Shown: in pieces, positions 56,102-64,000 of the stretch
How the letters are laid out: every line of letters begins with the position of its first letter
Numbering within the stretch: the stretch's first letter is position 1
Origin: Pseudomonadota bacterium
Lineage (GTDB): Bacteria > Pseudomonadota > Gammaproteobacteria > UBA5335
Reading direction: 5' to 3'
NCBI GenBank assembly: GCA_002862435.1
Contig: PKDC01000052.1
Coordinates: 41,997-105,996, forward strand
DNA: 64,000 bases
Notes under the pieces: generated by a model
What the model saw: only the letters and a program-made list of their open reading frames with translations
The model's database searches: none
What the model was told of the DNA's origin: nothing
Position numbers and translations under genes: made by a program

Positions 56102-57393
56102 AGTTCCTCTACTCAGACACTCAGGACTACGTCGACCCAGGGTACGACTTCCTCAACGATCGCAGCAGCCCGGGGCGCGAGCGCTACTGGTCCGATGTCT
56201 ATGCCCACGAGTTCATGCAACCGGCGCCGTACGACGGGCTGTTGGTGTCGATGAGCGCCGTGCGTCAAGCTACTGGAGTCGCTTCGTCCAAGGTCCGCTA
56301 CTCAACACGGGAAGAGCAACGATTGCTGCGCGACGGCGCCCGCAGGTTTCTTCGCTATGGTGGCCCACGCTTCAAGGACGCGATGCTGATGGGCGACTGC
56401 GGAGCCTTCGCATACGTCGAGCATCCGGTGCCGGCGTATTTGCCCGAAGAGGTCGTGGAGTTCTACACCGAGGCCGGATTCACCCACGGAGTGTCGCCGG
56501 ACCACATCATCTTCGACTGTGACCTAAGCAACCCGCCAGAGAAGGCCGTAGAGGCCGCCGTTCGGCAGCGTTTTGCAATCACGCTCGCCAATGCCGAGGC
56601 TTTCCTCGGACTGGTTAGGCGCGAAGGAATGCCGTTTGAGCCGCTAGGGCCGGTTCAGGGCTGGTCGCCGAAAAGCATGGCCGAAGCCGCCCACCGACTT
56701 GAGCGCATGGGCTACAGATACCTAGCGATAGGTGGCCTTGTTCCGCTTAAGGTAGACGCAATCAAATTAGTCCTCACGGCAATACGCGAGCGCATCAAGC
56801 CCGAAACAAAGATCCATCTGCTCGGGTTCGCGAAAGCAGACAGCATTCGAGAGTTCACCGACTTCGGCATTACCAGCTTCGACTCCACTTCACCTCTCAT
56901 CCGAGCGTTCAAGGACGAGAAGGCGAACTACTACAGCGAGGGGTCGGACGGCAAGCTTGCCTACTACACCGCCATTCGTATTCCACAAGCGATCGAGAAC
57001 GCGCGGCTGATGCAGGGCGTCAAGCGTGGCGCCTTCAGCGCAGAGGACCTACACCTGCGCGAGCGACGAGCACTCGATGAGATGCGTGCGTTCGACCGCG
57101 GCGCGTCTACAGTGGCTGCGACGCTGGACGCTGTGATGGACTATCACCAATTCCTGGTGCGCGGCGATGGCAACGGCGCGGAGCATCAAGACAAGGGGTT
57201 GGACAAGACGGCCGCGTTGGTCCAGCGCACGCTGGAACACCGACCTTGGAAAGAGTGCGGCTGCGATGTGTGCCGCAGCATCGGCGTTGAAGTGATCATC
57301 TTTCGGTCGAGCAACAGAAACAAGCGCCGTGGGTTCCACAACCTGGGCGTGTACCACCGCCACTTGCGCAAGACACTGGGAGAGGCCGCATGA
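56098..57393 (+). CDS. dpdA: TGT-like DNA transglycosylase DpdA
   Basis: A 431-residue TIM-barrel protein of the tRNA-guanine transglycosylase superfamily, expected to swap guanine for preQ0 in DNA. MGDCGAFAYVEHPVPAY (D100) corresponds to the substrate aspartate loop, HIIFDCDLS (D140/D142) and GGLVPLK follow, and the zinc site is C387-x-C389-x2-C392 with a downstream histidine (H414 or H420). The RNRNK-type basic stretch after it is distinctive. Flanking DGQHR and que genes support a DNA rather than tRNA role. Start at 56098 overlaps the previous stop; the track start is too early. Confidence 0.88.
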   Translation: MKFLYSDTQDYVDPGYDFLNDRSSPGRERYWSDVYAHEFMQPAPYDGLLVSMSAVRQATGVASSKVRYSTREEQRLLRDGARRFLRYGGPRFKDAMLMGDCGAFAYVEHPVPAYLPEEVVEFYTEAGFTHGVSPDHIIFDCDLSNPPEKAVEAAVRQRFAITLANAEAFLGLVRREGMPFEPLGPVQGWSPKSMAEAAHRLERMGYRYLAIGGLVPLKVDAIKLVLTAIRERIKPETKIHLLGFAKADSIREFTDFGITSFDSTSPLIRAFKDEKANYYSEGSDGKLAYYTAIRIPQAIENARLMQGVKRGAFSAEDLHLRERRALDEMRAFDRGASTVAATLDAVMDYHQFLVRGDGNGAEHQDKGLDKTAALVQRTLEHRPWKECGCDVCRSIGVEVIIFRSSNRNKRRGFHNLGVYHRHLRKTLGEAA

Positions 57394-58469
57394 CCACTTA
57401 TAAATTCAAGGCCGTTCGGGCCCGACAAGCTTCAGGGCACGACGTGTTCGTGTTCGCCGCCCATCCGAGCGATGTCTTGTCATTCGCCGCGATCGAGCGA
57501 GTCTCACGCGCGGACGATGGGCAACTGAAGGGCTTTCAACGCCACCAGGTAGCGTCCCACATTCGCGACATCCGTGACTACCTGACACGCGACGATGCAC
57601 TCTTGCCGAACGCAGTCATTGTTGCGTTCATCGACGGCGTCAAAGTGAAAGACCTGGCCGACGGCGTCGTGCAGGTCGAGATCTCGGCACCGGACGGCGA
57701 GAAGCCTGGCTTCGTCGTCGACGGGCAGCAGAGGCTGACGGCGCTGTCCGGCATCGACAAGCCAAACTTTCAAGTGTTCGTGTCGGCCCTGGTCTGCAAG
57801 GACTACAACGAGTTGCGCCAGCAGTTCGTACTGATTAACAACACCCGCCCGTTGCCAAAGACACTGATCTACGAACTGCTGCCCAACGTGGAGGGTCTGC
57901 CGGAACGCTTCACGCAACGCAAGTTCTCCGCGCGCATCGTCGACCTGCTCAACTTCACGCGCGGCAGTTCATTGCATGGAGAAATCCGACAGCACACCAA
58001 TCCGACCGGTGTGATCAGCGATACGGCCATGCAGCGGCTGATCATGAACTCAGCCTCTGATGGCGCCATTCGTGATCTGGTGCAGTACGAGGACCGGGAC
58101 GCACGTGCGTTTCAGTTGGTGAGCGAGTTCTTCCATGCCGTGGCCACGGTCTATGGACCGGCATGGGCGGGCATGACGCCTCGGTTTTCGCGCTTGCGGC
58201 ACGGCGCCGGCATCGTCGCTATGGGCTTCGTGATGGACCACCTGTACAGCGTTGAGGGTGCGATTCAGCGGCATCAGTTTGAGCAGGGTCTGCGTCTGCT
58301 GGCGCCTTACACCGCGTGGACGAGCGGACAGTGGCAGCTTGAGGCATGGGACACAAGGCCATGGAACGGCATTCAGAACACGCCGAGTGATATCGACCTG
58401 CTGACCCGGTACCTGGTCAGCTCCCTCAAGAAGGCGCTGCGCAAGCCTCGCCGAGTTGCAAACGGGTGA
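57390..58469 (+). CDS. DGQHR-domain protein, DpdB-like (second copy)
   Basis: A 359-residue paralogue of the gene at 54953. Shared features are [29 protein letters not shown] and [12 protein letters not shown] (D111), followed by [21 protein letters not shown], which parallels QFILVNKAKPLPTRLINELLP-type sequence in copy one. It begins by ATGA overlap with dpdA. Known dpd clusters are described with one DpdB, so the pair may form a heteromer or divide tasks such as binding and hydrolysis; this is inference. Confidence 0.8.
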   Translation: MTTYKFKAVRARQASGHDVFVFAAHPSDVLSFAAIERVSRADDGQLKGFQRHQVASHIRDIRDYLTRDDALLPNAVIVAFIDGVKVKDLADGVVQVEISAPDGEKPGFVVDGQQRLTALSGIDKPNFQVFVSALVCKDYNELRQQFVLINNTRPLPKTLIYELLPNVEGLPERFTQRKFSARIVDLLNFTRGSSLHGEIRQHTNPTGVISDTAMQRLIMNSASDGAIRDLVQYEDRDARAFQLVSEFFHAVATVYGPAWAGMTPRFSRLRHGAGIVAMGFVMDHLYSVEGAIQRHQFEQGLRLLAPYTAWTSGQWQLEAWDTRPWNGIQNTPSDIDLLTRYLVSSLKKALRKPRRVANG

Positions 58470-58473
58470 TGCG

Positions 58474-59178
58474 ATGGAACGCAAGGCACTGGTGCTCTTC
58501 TCCGGCGGGCAAGACTCCGCCACCTGTCTGGCATGGGCGTTGGAACGCTACGAGCATGTCGAGACGATCGGTTTCCACTACGGCCAACGGCATGCGGTGG
58601 AGCTCGACTGCCGCAAAGTAGTGCTTGCCCGATTGAAGGAGCAGTTCCCCGCCTGGGCTGCACGACTTGGCGCAGACCACATGCTGGATCTGGCGCTTCT
58701 TGGACAGATCAGCGACACGGCCCTCACGCAGGATCGGGAGATTGAGTTCAAGGAGTCCGGCCTTCCGTCCACCTTCGTGCCAGGTCGCAACTTGCTGTTC
58801 TTCACCTTTGCGTCAGCGATTGCTTATCGGCGAGGGTTGACGACGTTGATCGGTGGCATGTGCGAAACCGACTACTCGGGCTATCCAGATTGCCGAGACA
58901 ACACGCTCAAAGCTTTGCAGGTCGCGATGAGCCTGGGTCTGGATGCGCCGATGGTCGTAGAAACACCGCTCATGTGGCTGACCAAGGAGCAGACCTGGCG
59001 CCTGGCAGAGCAACTCGGTGGCAGCGCGCTGATCGAACTGATCCGAACCGAGACGCACACTTGCTACCTGGGCGACCACACGCGGCTGCATCGCTGGGGT
59101 TACGGCTGCGGACATTGCCCGGCATGTGAACTGCGCCGCACAGGCTATGAAGCCTTCACAAAGTCGGAGGCGGCATGA
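58474..59178 (+). CDS. queC: 7-cyano-7-deazaguanine (preQ0) synthase QueC
   Basis: A 234-residue ATP-pyrophosphatase that converts 7-carboxy-7-deazaguanine to preQ0. The PP-loop [16 protein letters not shown] is at the N-terminus, [10 protein letters not shown] is the conserved central motif, and the zinc cluster is TCYLGD...[15 protein letters not shown] with four cysteines. The ATG at 58474 follows the previous stop by 4 bases. It overlaps the QueD-like gene (ATGA). Presence within the cluster suggests a dedicated preQ0 supply. Confidence 0.95.
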   Translation: MERKALVLFSGGQDSATCLAWALERYEHVETIGFHYGQRHAVELDCRKVVLARLKEQFPAWAARLGADHMLDLALLGQISDTALTQDREIEFKESGLPSTFVPGRNLLFFTFASAIAYRRGLTTLIGGMCETDYSGYPDCRDNTLKALQVAMSLGLDAPMVVETPLMWLTKEQTWRLAEQLGGSALIELIRTETHTCYLGDHTRLHRWGYGCGHCPACELRRTGYEAFTKSEAA

Positions 59179-60284
59179 CTAGCGCCACGAACACTCTCGC
59201 GGTCCTTCATGCGGCCAGCAGCAGTTTTGAGGCCGCCCGGCATGTGGACGTCCTCCCGGTTGGCCATCGCTGCAGGGGAATGCACGGCCATGGATTCATG
59301 GCGACGGCGTATGCAGCGGTACCGGCCGACTGGGTGGCGTACGCGGGCGGAGAGGTGGCGGCGCTGCAGCGGCAGGTCGATCGATGCACCGGACTGCTGA
59401 CCTACAGTGTTCTCAACGAGCAAGTGGCTCAGCCTACGGACGAGAACCTGGCGCGCTGGATCCGCGCGCGCCTCGATGCACCGGGAATCGACCGTGTTGC
59501 GGTGCAGAGCACCCCAAACCAAGGTGTGGAGGTCGACGCGCGAGACCATGCGCACGTCTGGCGGCGCTACCGCTTTCAGGCTGCGCACCGCCTGCCGCAT
59601 GTGCCCCTCGAACACAAGTGCGGCCGCCTGCACGGGCACGGTTTCGAGGTGATCGTGCACGCCGACCAAGACCTCGCTGGCGCCGACTTGAGCATCGATT
59701 ACGACCAACTCGACGCGTTGTGGGCGCCGATTGGGGCGGAAGTCAACTACCGCTGTCTCAATGATGTAGCGGGACTCGAGAACCCAACCAGCGAGATGAT
59801 CTCGTCCTGGCTTTGGGAGCGACTGAAGCCAGCGTTACCGGCACTTTCGTGGGTGACTGTCTATGAAACGGCGTCGTGCGGAGCGACGTTCGATGGGTCG
59901 AACTACCGGATCTGGAAGGACTTCACCATTGACAGCGCGCTGCGGCACCGTCGCGCACCCACCAATGACCCCAGGCATGCCATACATGGCCATACGTACA
60001 CACTGCGCCTGCACCTGGGCGCGCCTATAGACCAGGTGATGGGTTGGACCGTCGACTTCGGGGATGTGAAGGCGGTATTCGATCCGATCTTCAAGTCGCT
60101 CGACCACCATCCGCTACACGAGCAAGCAGATCTGGCGGACGGCGACACGACGACCATTGCCCGATGGCTTCATGAGACTACGCGACGAGAGATTCCACAA
60201 CTCGTTCGACTCGATCTATTCGAGTCCGAGGGTTGCGGATCGCTGGTTGGCGTAGACCTTGGCGGACCGGCACTTCCCGTCTGA
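59175..60284 (+). CDS. queD: Triple T-fold QueD-like protein (6-carboxytetrahydropterin synthase fusion)
   Basis: A 369-residue protein, three times normal QueD. Unit 1 (about 8-122) has C33RGMHGH but no DHH motif and no terminal KET. Unit 2 (about 128-240) has H138, C149[19 protein letters not shown] and YET (E231), but NYR replaces the DHH histidines. Unit 3 (about 249-358) has RHAIHGH without the cysteine, but keeps DFGDVK and LDHHPL (310-314) and FES (E350). So no unit has the whole Cys/Asp-His/Glu set; T-fold sites form between units, so a composite site could work. It makes the CPH4 precursor of preQ0, by family inference. Confidence 0.85.
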   Translation: MTSATNTLAVLHAASSSFEAARHVDVLPVGHRCRGMHGHGFMATAYAAVPADWVAYAGGEVAALQRQVDRCTGLLTYSVLNEQVAQPTDENLARWIRARLDAPGIDRVAVQSTPNQGVEVDARDHAHVWRRYRFQAAHRLPHVPLEHKCGRLHGHGFEVIVHADQDLAGADLSIDYDQLDALWAPIGAEVNYRCLNDVAGLENPTSEMISSWLWERLKPALPALSWVTVYETASCGATFDGSNYRIWKDFTIDSALRHRRAPTNDPRHAIHGHTYTLRLHLGAPIDQVMGWTVDFGDVKAVFDPIFKSLDHHPLHEQADLADGDTTTIARWLHETTRREIPQLVRLDLFESEGCGSLVGVDLGGPALPV

Positions 60285-60288
60285 TGTC

Positions 60289-60930
60289 ATGACATATTCA
60301 GTCAAGGAAGTGTTCTACACACTGCAGGGCGAAGGCATGCAGGCCGGAATGCCAGCAGTGTTCTGCCGCTTCGCGGGTTGCAACCTTTGGAGCGGGCGAG
60401 AGGAAGATCGGAGTGCGGCCGTGTGCCGCTTCTGCGACACTGATTTCGTCGGCGTAGACGGCACGCTTGGGGGCAAGTACGCCTCTGCCGCCGATCTGGC
60501 AGACCGCATTGTGTCGCTCTGGCCGGCAGAGGAGGACAGGTTTCGGCTGGTGGTCTTGACCGGTGGCGAACCTCTGCTGCAAGTCGATCGAGCACTCACT
60601 GACGCACTCCACACACAAGGCTTTCGCATCGCCGTTGAAACCAACGGTACGATCGAAGCTCCTGCAGGGATCGACTGGATCTGCGTGAGCCCCAAAGCCG
60701 GCGCACCGTGGGTACAAACCCATGGCAATGAACTCAAGCTGGTGTATCCGCAGCCCGGTCTGCTGCCGGACGACATAGACTGGTCGGCGACGCGCTTCGA
60801 GCACTGTCTGCTGCAGCCGATGGATGGCCCGCAGGTTGTGCAAGCCACAGAGGCTGCGATTGCATACTGCCAAGCGCACCCGCGATGGCGACTGTCGATA
60901 CAGACACACAAGATGTTGAGGATCCGCTAG
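60289..60930 (+). CDS. queE: 7-carboxy-7-deazaguanine synthase QueE
   Basis: A 213-residue radical-SAM enzyme of preQ0 synthesis. VFYTLQGEGMQAGMPAVFCRF leads into the [4Fe-4S] motif Cx14Cx2C (CNLWSG...CRFCDT), the variant also known from Burkholderia QueE. TGGEPLLQ and SPKAGAPWV follow. The track starts at a TTG (60259) inside the upstream gene; the ATG at 60289 begins 4 bases after the QueD stop. The antisense ORF 60298-61395 is a shadow. Confidence 0.94.
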   Translation: MTYSVKEVFYTLQGEGMQAGMPAVFCRFAGCNLWSGREEDRSAAVCRFCDTDFVGVDGTLGGKYASAADLADRIVSLWPAEEDRFRLVVLTGGEPLLQVDRALTDALHTQGFRIAVETNGTIEAPAGIDWICVSPKAGAPWVQTHGNELKLVYPQPGLLPDDIDWSATRFEHCLLQPMDGPQVVQATEAAIAYCQAHPRWRLSIQTHKMLRIR

Positions 60931-61014
60931 CTCACTGCGAAGGCAACTGTTCAGTACACCATTTAAAAGGTACGCTTGATAAAAGGCTGCTAACAGCAGA
61001 ATCGGGAGGCGTTT

Positions 61015-64000
61015 TTGTTTCGAGGCATGCTGGTGTCGCTGCCCCAGAAAAGGGGCGTGGGAAAGCTGGAAGCGGTAGTGGGAGGCACGTGTTCCGTTGC
61101 TGTTTTCCGGTCGATCATTCGATCGGAGATAGTCCAGTTTCCCGTCGCGGCTCTTAGCCGCGCCTACTTGAGCCCTCAGACCCGTGTCTACGTTCGCGAC
61201 GACGAGCGCTTTCGTGTCGGCCGGGTGACCGATTTCCTGATTGGTCAGAATGGGCTGGTCGACTACGAGGTGAGGTTTCCCAACGGGAGGCGGGCGGACT
61301 TCAGCGAGCTTTCCCTGTTCATACGGCCGTGGAGCGCGCCCGATGATCCGGCTGAAGTCCTGGCTAGAGGTGGCGCGGAAAGCCAGTTTCTCCACGATCG
61401 CCGCCAGGCGGCCGTTCTACCGCTTTTGAACCTTCGCGCCGCCGCTCAAGGAATGACGGCACTCATATCCGCAGGCATCGAACTGGCCGCGCATCAGGTG
61501 GCTGCTGTCCGTCGTGTTCTAACAGATCCGATACAACGTTACCTTCTGGCGGATGAGGTCGGCCTTGGGAAGACCATCGAGGCCGGCCTAGTCGTTCGGC
61601 AACACCTGATCGACAACCCTGAGACGAGCGTGATTGTGGCGGTGCCCGCTCACTTATGCATGCAGTGGCGCCTTGAACTTGCGACCAAACTTCGGCTGGA
61701 TCAGTTCGGCGACAGCGTTGAAGTCATAGCCCACGCCGACCTAGATCGCGTTCGGCGCGTACCCGACATCCTCGTTGTTGATGAGGCGCATCATCTTGTG
61801 GGAATCGAAGCAGGCGACCTCGCGCCAGCCGCCGCGAAACTCCGTGTCCTCGCCAACGAAGCGCCTGTCCTGCTTCTCCTCTCCGCGACGCCCGCACTTG
61901 GCGACGAGGCTCGATTTCTGGCGCTCTTGAACTTGCTTGACCCTACCTCTCATCCACTCGACGACGTTGAAGGTTTCCGGCGTAAGCTTGAGGGACGGCG
62001 AGAGATTGGGCGCTTGTTGCTCGGTCTGGATCCTGAGGCACCGGGACTGGTACTCCGGCAGCGCAGCACCGAGATGGAGCGGCTGTTTCCGGACGACTTG
62101 ACGATCAGAGAACTCGCTCCCAAACTCGTCGCGGCAACCCGAGAGGCGCCTGCCGAGGTGCCTGCGCTTTGCGCTGCGCTCAAGAGCCACATCGCCGACA
62201 GCTATCGGATCCACCAGCGTCTGATCCGATCGCGTCGCGCCGATGCGCAGGGCTGGGCGTTTAATCCTCGCGGAAGTTGGAACAATTTAGAACCCACCTT
62301 CGCCCATGTTCGAATCGAGGCTGATGGCAGCGCCTGGGTTGAGCCTTTGCTTCCGGTGTTGGAGGAGTGGCGTTTCGCCGCTGTTGAGGCCGCCGCTGGC
62401 GATGAGCAAGGACTCAACTGGACAGCGCGTCGTTACGCTGAGTTGCTGAGCGCGGCAGCACAGGGCCGGAGAGCGCTCACTGATTGGATCGTGGGAGATG
62501 GACCTCGACCTGCCTTTGCCGACGAACCATCAATCCTCGCCCGGCTTGCGTTGCTTGCCGCGGAAAGCGGCATAGATAACGACTACGCCACAGCTTGCGA
62601 GAGCACACGACGTCTGATTCGCAGTCTTCGCGCCGAGGGCAAGTGTCCTAAGATCATCGCGTTCTCATCGTCCGCGGCCGGCGCAAGTGCCTTCCACACT
62701 GCCCTGCTGGACACCTTGGAGGATTGCGAGGTCCTTCTTCTGAGCGGCGATGGTGCGACAGCGGATGAGGCAACCGTCACCGCGTTCACTTCACCCCGTG
62801 CCTCGGCGGTGTTGATCTGCGGTCGAAATGGCGAGGAGGGGCTCAATCTCACGTGTGCGCATGCCATCGTCCACCTCGATTTACCAATGGCAGCCGCGCG
62901 GATTGAGCAGCGAATAGGTCGCTTGGATCGGTTCGGAAGGCGGCTCGGCGTCGTGCGGCACAGGATCATGCTTCCCGCAGACGACGACGACAGCCCGTGG
63001 ACTGGCTGGGCAGACTTTCTTAGTGAGGGCCTCGCCCTATTTCATCGTTCTATCAGCGACGTCCAGTTTCTGCTTGAAGGCTTCGAGCTGCGCCTCTTTC
63101 GTGTGCTGCTTGAGCACGGTCCAAGCGGCGTGCAAGCTCTCTCGGCCGAAGTCCGCGACGCAATCCGCGAGGAACGCCGCTCCCAGGACGAGCAGTACGC
63201 GCTAGACCGCATCGCGCTTGCCGAAGAACCCGTCGAGACGTTCATTGAGACGCTAGAAGCGGCAGAGGAAGACGAAGCCGCGCTAGAGAGCGGCGTCGAT
63301 CAATGGCTGCTGGGTGCGCTGCTCATGAAGAAGCAACCGGTCGCGTGGCCAGCGCAGGATCCGTTCAAGCTTTGCGCGACGAAGGAAACGCTCGTTCCAA
63401 GGCTGCCATGGCTGGAAGCATTCAATCTGGAACAGACGCGCGCGCTGACCTGGCGCCGGCGGATCGCGACCGCTCATCCGGAGGCCATGCTTCTAAGGCC
63501 GGGAACACCGCTCTTGGACTTGGTCGAGCGCTTCACACGCTGGGACGATCGCGGAACCGCATTCGTCACATGGAGAACCGCGGCGGAGTGGGCACATGAC
63601 CTATGGATTGGCTTCCGGCTCTGCTTCGTGCTCGAGCCTGACGTTCCAATCTCTGACATGTTCGCCCCGAGCAGGGCTGAACTAGCTGCCCTGCGACGGG
63701 CCCAGCGCTACCTGCCCCCTCGTACGTTGAGCGTTTACGTGGACATCGATGGCTTCGCCGTCCAGGATCCCACACTACTCTCCATTTTGATGAGACCTTA
63801 TCGTCGCGCCGATGAGGATGCGGGGAGCATCGTCGATCTGAACTTGGCGAGCCGGCCGCATATCCTAGCCAGTGTTATCGATCCGGCCTCCTTCGGCGAC
63901 CTCTGCCGATCGGTTCGCGATCGCTGCCGCGGTGCCCTACTCGCTGAGAAGTCGCTGGGTTACGCAGTCGCCGCCGCCGAGCGCCTCGCCACGGCAGAGG
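61015..64000 (+). CDS. SNF2-type helicase/translocase, DpdE-like (runs off the right edge)
   Basis: Absent from the track because it has no stop in the window: 995 codons are open. A beta-rich N-terminus (about 1-110, VYVRDDERFRVGRVTDFLIG) precedes a superfamily 2 core: Walker A LADEVGLGKT (178-187), DEAH at 256-259, LLSATPA, a GRNGEEGLNLT segment and motif VI RIEQRIGRLDRFGR from 629. The order matches SNF2/RapA-like proteins and DpdE, needed for restriction in dpd systems. GGGAGG five bases before the TTG at 61015 supports that start; ATG 61027 is the alternative. The 84 bases after queE hold nothing else. Confidence 0.8.
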   Translation, partial: MFRGMLVSLPQKRGVGKLEAVVGGTCSVAVFRSIIRSEIVQFPVAALSRAYLSPQTRVYVRDDERFRVGRVTDFLIGQNGLVDYEVRFPNGRRADFSELSLFIRPWSAPDDPAEVLARGGAESQFLHDRRQAAVLPLLNLRAAAQGMTALISAGIELAAHQVAAVRRVLTDPIQRYLLADEVGLGKTIEAGLVVRQHLIDNPETSVIVAVPAHLCMQWRLELATKLRLDQFGDSVEVIAHADLDRVRRVPDILVVDEAHHLVGIEAGDLAPAAAKLRVLANEAPVLLLLSATPALGDEARFLALLNLLDPTSHPLDDVEGFRRKLEGRREIGRLLLGLDPEAPGLVLRQRSTEMERLFPDDLTIRELAPKLVAATREAPAEVPALCAALKSHIADSYRIHQRLIRSRRADAQGWAFNPRGSWNNLEPTFAHVRIEADGSAWVEPLLPVLEEWRFAAVEAAAGDEQGLNWTARRYAELLSAAAQGRRALTDWIVGDGPRPAFADEPSILARLALLAAESGIDNDYATACESTRRLIRSLRAEGKCPKIIAFSSSAAGASAFHTALLDTLEDCEVLLLSGDGATADEATVTAFTSPRASAVLICGRNGEEGLNLTCAHAIVHLDLPMAAARIEQRIGRLDRFGRRLGVVRHRIMLPADDDDSPWTGWADFLSEGLALFHRSISDVQFLLEGFELRLFRVLLEHGPSGVQALSAEVRDAIREERRSQDEQYALDRIALAEEPVETFIETLEAAEEDEAALESGVDQWLLGALLMKKQPVAWPAQDPFKLCATKETLVPRLPWLEAFNLEQTRALTWRRRIATAHPEAMLLRPGTPLLDLVERFTRWDDRGTAFVTWRTAAEWAHDLWIGFRLCFVLEPDVPISDMFAPSRAELAALRRAQRYLPPRTLSVYVDIDGFAVQDPTLLSILMRPYRRADEDAGSIVDLNLASRPHILASVIDPASFGDLCRSVRDRCRGALLAEKSLGYAVAAAERLATAE

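Noticed and set aside
56098-57393. Housekeeping tRNA-guanine transglycosylase (tgt)
   Set aside because: Only weak likeness to bacterial Tgt motifs, flanked by DGQHR genes and a helicase, so a DNA-acting DpdA is the better call.
60298-61395. 365-residue minus-strand ORF
   Set aside because: Antisense to queE and to the helicase start; no recognisable protein.

Overview
The window comes from a GC-rich gammaproteobacterium. The order surE-pcm-yqaA-nlpD-rpoS, the block rpsU-yqeY-dnaG-rpoD, and single copies of secB, envC, nlpD, rsmJ, trmL and smr all point there. The species cannot be fixed from the sequence; a RegB/RegA redox pair and a class 1B PyrD suggest an environmental lineage rather than an enteric one. 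Genes are densely packed. No rRNA operon or CRISPR array is visible.

Layout. (1) 1-7.2 kb is core: the 5' end of alaC, an Mth938-like gene, the surE-to-rpoS operon, an Smr gene and uup. (2) 7.3-19.4 kb is a hydroxamate siderophore locus: a putative Fur site, PLP decarboxylase, amine N-hydroxylase, MFS carrier, a BibC-like acyltransferase/NIS-synthetase fusion, a membrane acyltransferase, a second putative Fur site, a TonB receptor and a PepSY membrane protein. (3) 19.4-29.3 kb is housekeeping: a GDPD, a CAT-anticodon tRNA, rpoD, dnaG, yqeY, rpsU, then tsaD, folB, folK and glmS. (4) 29.3-29.8 kb, just downstream of glmS (the classical attTn7), holds a 295-bp element with Tn7-like ends (TGTGGG...CCCACA plus TnsB-site-like repeats) but no transposase, followed by the tail of an OmpW-like gene. 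(5) 29.9-51.9 kb is mostly core: rsmJ, a gamma carbonic anhydrase homologue, regBA, yajL, ctpA, envC, yibN-grxC-secB-gpsA, trmL, pyrD, an RRM protein, a secreted protein of unknown function, a QseBC-like pair, rhlE, fbaB, HIT and Usp proteins and a MarR/EmrA/EmrB efflux operon. (6) From 52.0 kb to the right edge is a genomic island. It begins at tRNA-Gly and tRNA-Cys, followed by a heavily decayed P4-type integrase and insertion-sequence debris.

The island carries the most interesting system, a dpd-type DNA 7-deazaguanine modification cluster. In order: a YaaA/DUF6884-like gene (candidate DpdC), a DGQHR protein (DpdB-like), a TGT-like transglycosylase (DpdA), a second DGQHR protein, queC, a 369-residue protein with three QueD-like T-fold units, queE, and a large SNF2-type helicase (DpdE-like) that runs off the edge. 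Most genes overlap by ATGA or GTGA junctions, so they are probably translated as a coupled unit. By analogy with published dpd systems, QueD/QueE/QueC would make preQ0, DpdA with DpdB would insert it into DNA, the DpdC candidate would convert it to the amide, and DpdE with genes beyond the window would restrict unmodified DNA. The triple QueD fusion, in which no single unit keeps a complete catalytic set, and the paired DGQHR genes around dpdA are the unusual points.
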